The translations under genes were made by a program, and so were the position numbers. From the NCBI GenBank assembly GCA_947253195.1, contig CAMXXM010000031.1:1-9997 (forward strand): a stretch of 9,997 nt of DNA. Reading direction: 5' to 3'. The DNA is from an uncultured Porphyromonas sp. (lineage in GTDB: Bacteria; Bacteroidota; Bacteroidia; Bacteroidales; Porphyromonadaceae). Positions within the stretch are counted from its first letter, which is position 1. Each line of letters begins with the position of its first letter. Under the pieces are notes generated by a model. The model saw nothing but the letters and a program-made list of their open reading frames with translations. It was not told the DNA's origin and searched no databases. This document shows positions 6,963-9,997 of this stretch, piece after piece.

Positions 6963-7026
6963 AAGCGTATGCTCCGTCACCATTCTCCCCATGAGATGAG
7001 TGCTGAGCATACGCTTCTCTTTTTTT
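6963..7026 (+). terminator. Intrinsic terminator of rplU-rpmA
   Basis: A perfect 12-bp stem, AAGCGTATGCTC (6963-6974) with GAGCATACGCTT (7005-7016), is followed by a run ending in eight T residues (CTCTTTTTTT, 7017-7026). The 30-base apical part has further pairing, CAC/GTG and TCTC/GAGA around CCCCAT. The stem and U-tract order fits plus-strand termination downstream of rpmA. Together with the rest of the 208-base gap (6883-7090) no other feature was found, and no clear TAnnTTTG promoter for the next operon. Confidence 0.88.
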
Positions 7027-7090
7027 CAGCACCTGACCTAAAGGGAAAGAGCCGATGCGTCTCGCCCCACACACGGATCACCACTCAGCC

Positions 7091-7672
7091 ATGAAAAGAA
7101 ACCCACTCTATCTCATCGCCGTCGCGCTGATGTTTGCCAGCACCACCTCCTGCAGCGTCACGAAGCGACCGATCAGCTCGCTCTACTTTGCGGAGCAGGC
7201 ATCGGAGGCTGCAGCGACGCCCTCCCCGGAGATGGTGGCTCTCAGCGAGAGCATCTCGAGCAAGCTCGGCATGAAGCTCTCCTATCCGAAGAATGACCTA
7301 GGGCTGTATGCCTTCGTAGCGGACTGGCTGCGCACGCCGTACCGCTACGGCGGGATGTCCCGGAGGGGGACCGACTGCTCAGGCTTTGTCTATCGGCTCT
7401 ATGAGACGGTCTACGAGACCAATATCGGTCGTCAGTCCTCTGCCGACCTGATGAGCCGGACTGAGCGGGTCTCCCGGGACGATCTGAGGGAGGGCGACTT
7501 GGTCTTCTTCAACATCCGCAACAGGCGCGGCGGTCGCGCCTCCCATGTGGGGGTCTATCTCAAGGATGGGAAATTTACACACGCCAGCACACGCAGCGGC
7601 GTGATCATCTCGCGTCTCAGCGAGCCGTACTACCGCAGGACCTACCTCGGAGCAGGAAGAGTAAAGAAATGA
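7091..7672 (+). CDS. NlpC/P60 family lipoprotein peptidase
   Basis: This 193-residue putative cell-wall endopeptidase belongs to the NlpC/P60 cysteine peptidases, which cut peptide stems of peptidoglycan, typically D-Glu-diaminopimelate links. The start MKRNPLYLIAVALMF begins a lipoprotein signal ending at Cys21 (ASTTSC). An in-frame ATG at 7055 would put 12 polar residues before the signal and is rejected. A linker (about 22-70) precedes the catalytic domain. Cys96 lies in GTDCSGFVYRLY, the catalytic His152 in RASHVGVYL, and the third triad residue is His164 in KFTHASTRSG. The length suits small Spr/MepS-like enzymes. It is first of four plus-strand genes; its TGA overlaps the next ATG by 4 bases. 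Periplasmic murein remodelling is expected from the family. Confidence 0.93.
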   Translation: MKRNPLYLIAVALMFASTTSCSVTKRPISSLYFAEQASEAAATPSPEMVALSESISSKLGMKLSYPKNDLGLYAFVADWLRTPYRYGGMSRRGTDCSGFVYRLYETVYETNIGRQSSADLMSRTERVSRDDLREGDLVFFNIRNRRGGRASHVGVYLKDGKFTHASTRSGVIISRLSEPYYRRTYLGAGRVKK

Positions 7673-8379
7673 CGATCTCTCCCCTACCCCCCGAGGAGCC
7701 AAAGCTTGTCCTCCTCGATATGGACGGTGTCTTGGTCGACTCGATGCCGATCCACGACTACGCCTGGCGAACTGCGGCAGACAAGTATAAGCTAAAGTAC
7801 GAGGAGGGAGAGTTTTTCCGTGCCGAGGGGATGAAAGGGAGGGACACCATCAGCCTTCTCTACCGGAAGACCTACGATGCGGAGCCGACAGAGGACTTCA
7901 TCGAGGAGGTGTACGCCTACAAGACGCATCTCTTCGAGGAGAGGCAGGTCGAGCTCATGCACCCCATCCCCCATGTGCACGACCTGATCCTCTACCTCAA
8001 GGAGGTGCGAGGGATCGACCTCGCCGTGGTCACGGGCAGCACGACAGCCAATGCCCTCTCGCGGACAGGGACCTACTTTGAGGGACTCTTCACCGAGGAG
8101 CAGCTGATCACGGCAGATAAGGTGGAGAAGGGGAAGCCGGACCCGGAGCCCTATCTCCGGGGGATGAGCCTCACCGGACACAGTGCCGGCGAGACGCTTG
8201 TGGTGGAGAATGCGCCGCTGGGGGTCCGCTCGGCCGTTGCTGCCGGTGCCTTTACGGTAGCCGTCACCACCGGACCCATCCCGGAGGAGATTCTCCGGCG
8301 CGAGGGGGCCAATCTCATTTTTCCCAATATGCGGGCTCTGATCGCTTGGTGGCGCGTGACCTATGGAAAAGCTGTCTGA
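7669..8379 (+). CDS. HAD-superfamily hydrolase, beta-phosphoglucomutase-like
   Basis: This 236-residue cytoplasmic protein has the HAD phosphatase/phosphomutase motifs. Motif I is LLDMDGVLVDS, with nucleophile Asp17 and acid/base Asp19. Motif II is VVTGST (Thr122/Ser124), motif III is KGKPDPEPYL (Lys156), and motif IV is VVENAPLGV (Glu180-Asn181). A helical cap occupies about residues 25-95, as in subfamily I, which includes beta-phosphoglucomutase and phosphoglycolate phosphatase. Motif IV has EN rather than the common ED, a variant I associate with many Bacteroidetes members. The true substrate, a sugar phosphate or other small phosphate ester, cannot be read from sequence. The ATG overlaps the upstream stop (ATGA), and the C-terminus overlaps the methyltransferase start by 17 bases, suggesting translational coupling. 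Confidence 0.9.
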   Translation: MTISPLPPEEPKLVLLDMDGVLVDSMPIHDYAWRTAADKYKLKYEEGEFFRAEGMKGRDTISLLYRKTYDAEPTEDFIEEVYAYKTHLFEERQVELMHPIPHVHDLILYLKEVRGIDLAVVTGSTTANALSRTGTYFEGLFTEEQLITADKVEKGKPDPEPYLRGMSLTGHSAGETLVVENAPLGVRSAVAAGAFTVAVTTGPIPEEILRREGANLIFPNMRALIAWWRVTYGKAV

Positions 8380-9097
8380 TAGGGAGAGCAAGCTGATCCG
8401 CTCCCTCGGTATGAAGAAGAATAGAGACGCCTCCGGGCTCTTTGTCGCCGAGACAGTCAAGGTGGTCGAGGAGATGCTCCCCTACTTTGACGTAGAGCTG
8501 CTGCTCGTCACCGCACCGACCGACCTGCCTGTCGATGAGACGAGGGTGCGCCTCGTCAGCGAGCGGGAGATGAAGCGAGTGTCTCAGCTCGAGTGTCCCT
8601 CGGACTGCCTCGCCCTCTTCAGGATCCCCACTGCCCAAGCTGTCCGACAGCTCAAGGGACTGGTGGTGGCACTGGACGAGGTGCAGAACCCCGGCAACAT
8701 CGGCACCATCATCCGTCTCTGCGACTGGCTCGGCATCGGAACACTCCTGATGAGTCGCGGGTGCGCCGATCCCTACGGGGCTAAGGTGGTGCAGTCCACC
8801 GCCGGCGCTCTCGGCGCCCTCTCCATACACTACGATATAGACCTCACCGCCACGCTGGCCGACTACGATGGACCGATCATCGCCGCCGACCTCGATGGCA
8901 AGCCTATCGGTCAGGCGGCAACGCCCCGGGAGGCGGTGGTGCTCTTCGGCAACGAGGGGCACGGCTTCAGCCCCGAGGTGAAGTCACTCTGCACAGAGAC
9001 CATCCTGATCCCCAAGTCGCCGACAGCGGCAGGGGACTCGCTCAACGTCGCCCTCAGCGCTGCCATCATACTCTCCCACTTCTCCCGGATCATCTAA
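8363..9097 (+). CDS. SpoU/TrmH-family RNA 2'-O-methyltransferase
   Basis: This 244-residue enzyme belongs to the SPOUT knot methyltransferases that transfer a methyl from S-adenosylmethionine to a ribose 2'-OH of rRNA or tRNA. An N-terminal substrate-binding domain (about 1-90) opens with MEKLSDRESKLIRSLGMKK, as in RlmB/TsnR-like proteins. The catalytic domain shows motif 1 DEVQNPGNIGTIIRLCDW (105-122, with Asn112 and Arg118). Motif 2 is LFGNEGHGFS (194-203, with Glu198). Motif 3 is IPKSPTAAGDSLNVALSAAI (216-235, with Ser226-Leu-Asn228), which forms the knot and SAM pocket. All signature residues are present, so it should be active. Whether the target is 23S rRNA or another RNA is not decidable here. 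It is translationally overlapped with the HAD gene and ends 5 bases before the cyclophilin start. Confidence 0.93.
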   Translation: MEKLSDRESKLIRSLGMKKNRDASGLFVAETVKVVEEMLPYFDVELLLVTAPTDLPVDETRVRLVSEREMKRVSQLECPSDCLALFRIPTAQAVRQLKGLVVALDEVQNPGNIGTIIRLCDWLGIGTLLMSRGCADPYGAKVVQSTAGALGALSIHYDIDLTATLADYDGPIIAADLDGKPIGQAATPREAVVLFGNEGHGFSPEVKSLCTETILIPKSPTAAGDSLNVALSAAIILSHFSRII

Positions 9098-9102
9098 AGC
9101 TC

Positions 9103-9777
9103 ATGAAGCCACACGCCCTACCCTTCGCCCTCCTACTTACCCTCCTCCTCTCGCTCACCGCAGCAGCACAGGAGGGAAAGCCTTCCTACGTCCGCTTCAA
9201 GACGAATAAGGGGGACTTCGTCATCGAACTCTACGATGAGACACCGCTCCACAAGGAGAACTTTCTCTCCCGCGTGAGAGAGAAAGCCTACGATGGGACC
9301 ACCTTCCACCGCGTGATCCGCAACTTCATGGCACAGGCCGGCGGTGGGCTCAGGGGTGGCAAAGAGCCCAAGGGGACCTACATCGACTCCCTCAGTCACG
9401 CCACCATTGCGGCGGAGATCCTCTATCCCAAGCTCTTCCATAAACGGGGTGCTGTCGCGGCAGCCCGCGTGGGGAATGACATCAATCCCGACCGGAGGAG
9501 CGATGGACTGCAATTCTACATCGTGATGGGGCAATTTTACCTCGAGGGGGAGCTGAAGCAATTTGAGAGCGAGGAGCGCCCGATGCCCGAGGAGGTGAAG
9601 AAAGCGTATATGACCGAGGGCGGTACGCCTCATCTTGACGGGGAGTACACCGTCTTTGGGCAGATCGTCTCCGGGATGCGCACAGTCGAGAAGATCTGTG
9701 CCACGGAGACGGATGAGGGCGACAAGCCCCGGAAGGAAATATACATCAAGTCGGCGCGCGTGGTGAGCCACCCCTGA
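9103..9777 (+). CDS. Exported cyclophilin-type peptidyl-prolyl isomerase
   Basis: This 224-residue protein is a cyclophilin that catalyses cis-trans isomerisation of X-Pro bonds in proteins crossing the periplasm. A signal peptide (about 1-22, MKPHALPFALLLTLLLSLTA then AAQ) precedes the domain. Family motifs are GDFVIELYDETPLHKENF (37-54) and FHRVIRNFMAQAGG (68-81, with Arg70, Phe75 and Gln78 at the CypA R55, F60 and Q63 positions). LQFYIVMG (136-143) and HLDGEYTVFGQIVSGM (177-192) complete the fold. A charged insertion (about 146-175, ELKQFESEERPMPEE) is longer than in E. coli PpiA, and I recall similar insertions in Bacteroidetes homologues. The loop position of CypA His126 is Tyr182. It is the last gene of the operon and converges on the tRNA terminator. 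Confidence 0.93.
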   Translation: MKPHALPFALLLTLLLSLTAAAQEGKPSYVRFKTNKGDFVIELYDETPLHKENFLSRVREKAYDGTTFHRVIRNFMAQAGGGLRGGKEPKGTYIDSLSHATIAAEILYPKLFHKRGAVAAARVGNDINPDRRSDGLQFYIVMGQFYLEGELKQFESEERPMPEEVKKAYMTEGGTPHLDGEYTVFGQIVSGMRTVEKICATETDEGDKPRKEIYIKSARVVSHP

Positions 9778-9820
9778 GTCTCTCGCACCGGGGGGCTTGA
9801 CCACCGGCTAAGGAGGGAGC

Positions 9821-9860
9821 AAAAAAAAGCCTGTGCCCTCTCGGTGATGAGAAGGCACAG
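9821..9860 (-). terminator. Intrinsic terminator of tRNA-Gly
   Basis: On the minus strand CTGTGCCTTCTC (9849-9860) pairs with GAGAGGGCACAG (9831-9842) in a 12-bp stem with one G-U pair and a six-base loop ATCACC. GC and eight T residues follow (9821-9830). The T-tract lies only on the minus side, so it ends the tRNA transcript; the convergent cyclophilin gene has no clear terminator of its own. Confidence 0.85.
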
Positions 9861-9869
9861 TCTCTAAAG

Positions 9870-9945
9870 TGGAGCGGAAAGCGGGGCTCGAACCCGTGGC
9901 CTTTGGCTTGGGAAGCCAATGCTCTACCAACTGAGCTATTTCCGC
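9870..9945 (-). tRNA. tRNA-Gly (anticodon CCC)
   Basis: A 76-base cloverleaf can be drawn: acceptor GCGGAAA/TTTCCGC and D arm GCTC/GAGC with loop AGTTGGTA. The anticodon arm is TTGGC/GCCAA with loop TTCCCAA, so the anticodon is CCC. The T arm has loop TTCGAGC. The discriminator is U73, typical of bacterial glycine tRNAs, and CCA is encoded in the gene. One T-stem pair (A49 with C65) is a mismatch; the other four pairs are G-C. A promoter upstream and terminator downstream suggest a single-gene unit. Confidence 0.96.
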
Positions 9946-9965
9946 ATATCTATCTCTCTATGGGG

Positions 9966-9996
9966 CAAAGTTAGCCATTTTCCCCCATTCCCCCAA
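9966..9996 (-). promoter_or_regulatory. Promoter of tRNA-Gly
   Basis: The minus strand carries TAACTTTG (9966-9973), identical to the -7 element of the cobalamin operon promoter. A TTG at 9994-9996 lies 20 bases upstream as the -33 element. The start would fall about 15 bases before the tRNA 5' end. The -33 element sits at the window edge. Confidence 0.7.
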
Positions 9997-9997
9997 T

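Overview
The window looks like chromosome from a GC-rich member of the Bacteroidales, most plausibly Porphyromonas or a close relative. The evidence is Bacteroidetes-type promoters (TAnnTTTG at -7), DUF4374-type lipoproteins beside a TonB-dependent receptor with a carboxypeptidase-regulatory-like N-terminal domain, and the general look of the housekeeping proteins. The genus is an inference; the phylum is well supported.

The left half (1-6015, minus strand) is one transcription unit reading right to left. A Bacteroidetes promoter (6021-6052) starts a transcript that begins almost exactly with a cobalamin riboswitch (5820-6015, with a near-consensus B12 box). Behind it come an exported CbiK-like cobalt/iron chelatase (4803-5759), an outer-membrane TonB-dependent receptor (2438-4810), and two tandem paralogous DUF4374 lipoproteins (1132-2427, and 1-1117, which runs off the window). 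The genes overlap or are 10-14 bases apart. The layout suggests a B12-repressed system that captures a corrinoid, a metal tetrapyrrole or a metal at the cell surface, imports it through the receptor and handles it in the periplasm with the chelatase. It resembles the P. gingivalis Iht heme/iron locus in having a CbiK-like protein with a TonB receptor, but here it is under cobalamin control.

The divergent intergenic region (6016-6242) holds the two back-to-back promoters. A 44-bp imperfect palindrome (6067-6110) lies almost exactly midway between them. The rightward promoter drives rplU and rpmA (ribosomal proteins L21 and L27), which end at a strong intrinsic terminator (6963-7026).

The right half (7091-9777, plus strand) is a compact four-gene run: an NlpC/P60 lipoprotein peptidase, a HAD hydrolase of the beta-phosphoglucomutase type, a SpoU/TrmH-family RNA 2'-O-methyltransferase and an exported cyclophilin-type prolyl isomerase. 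The first three overlap (4 and 17 bases) and the fourth follows 5 bases later. The right edge carries a minus-strand tRNA-Gly(CCC) with its own promoter and terminator, converging on this operon. No insertion sequence, CRISPR array, phage gene or integration site is visible.
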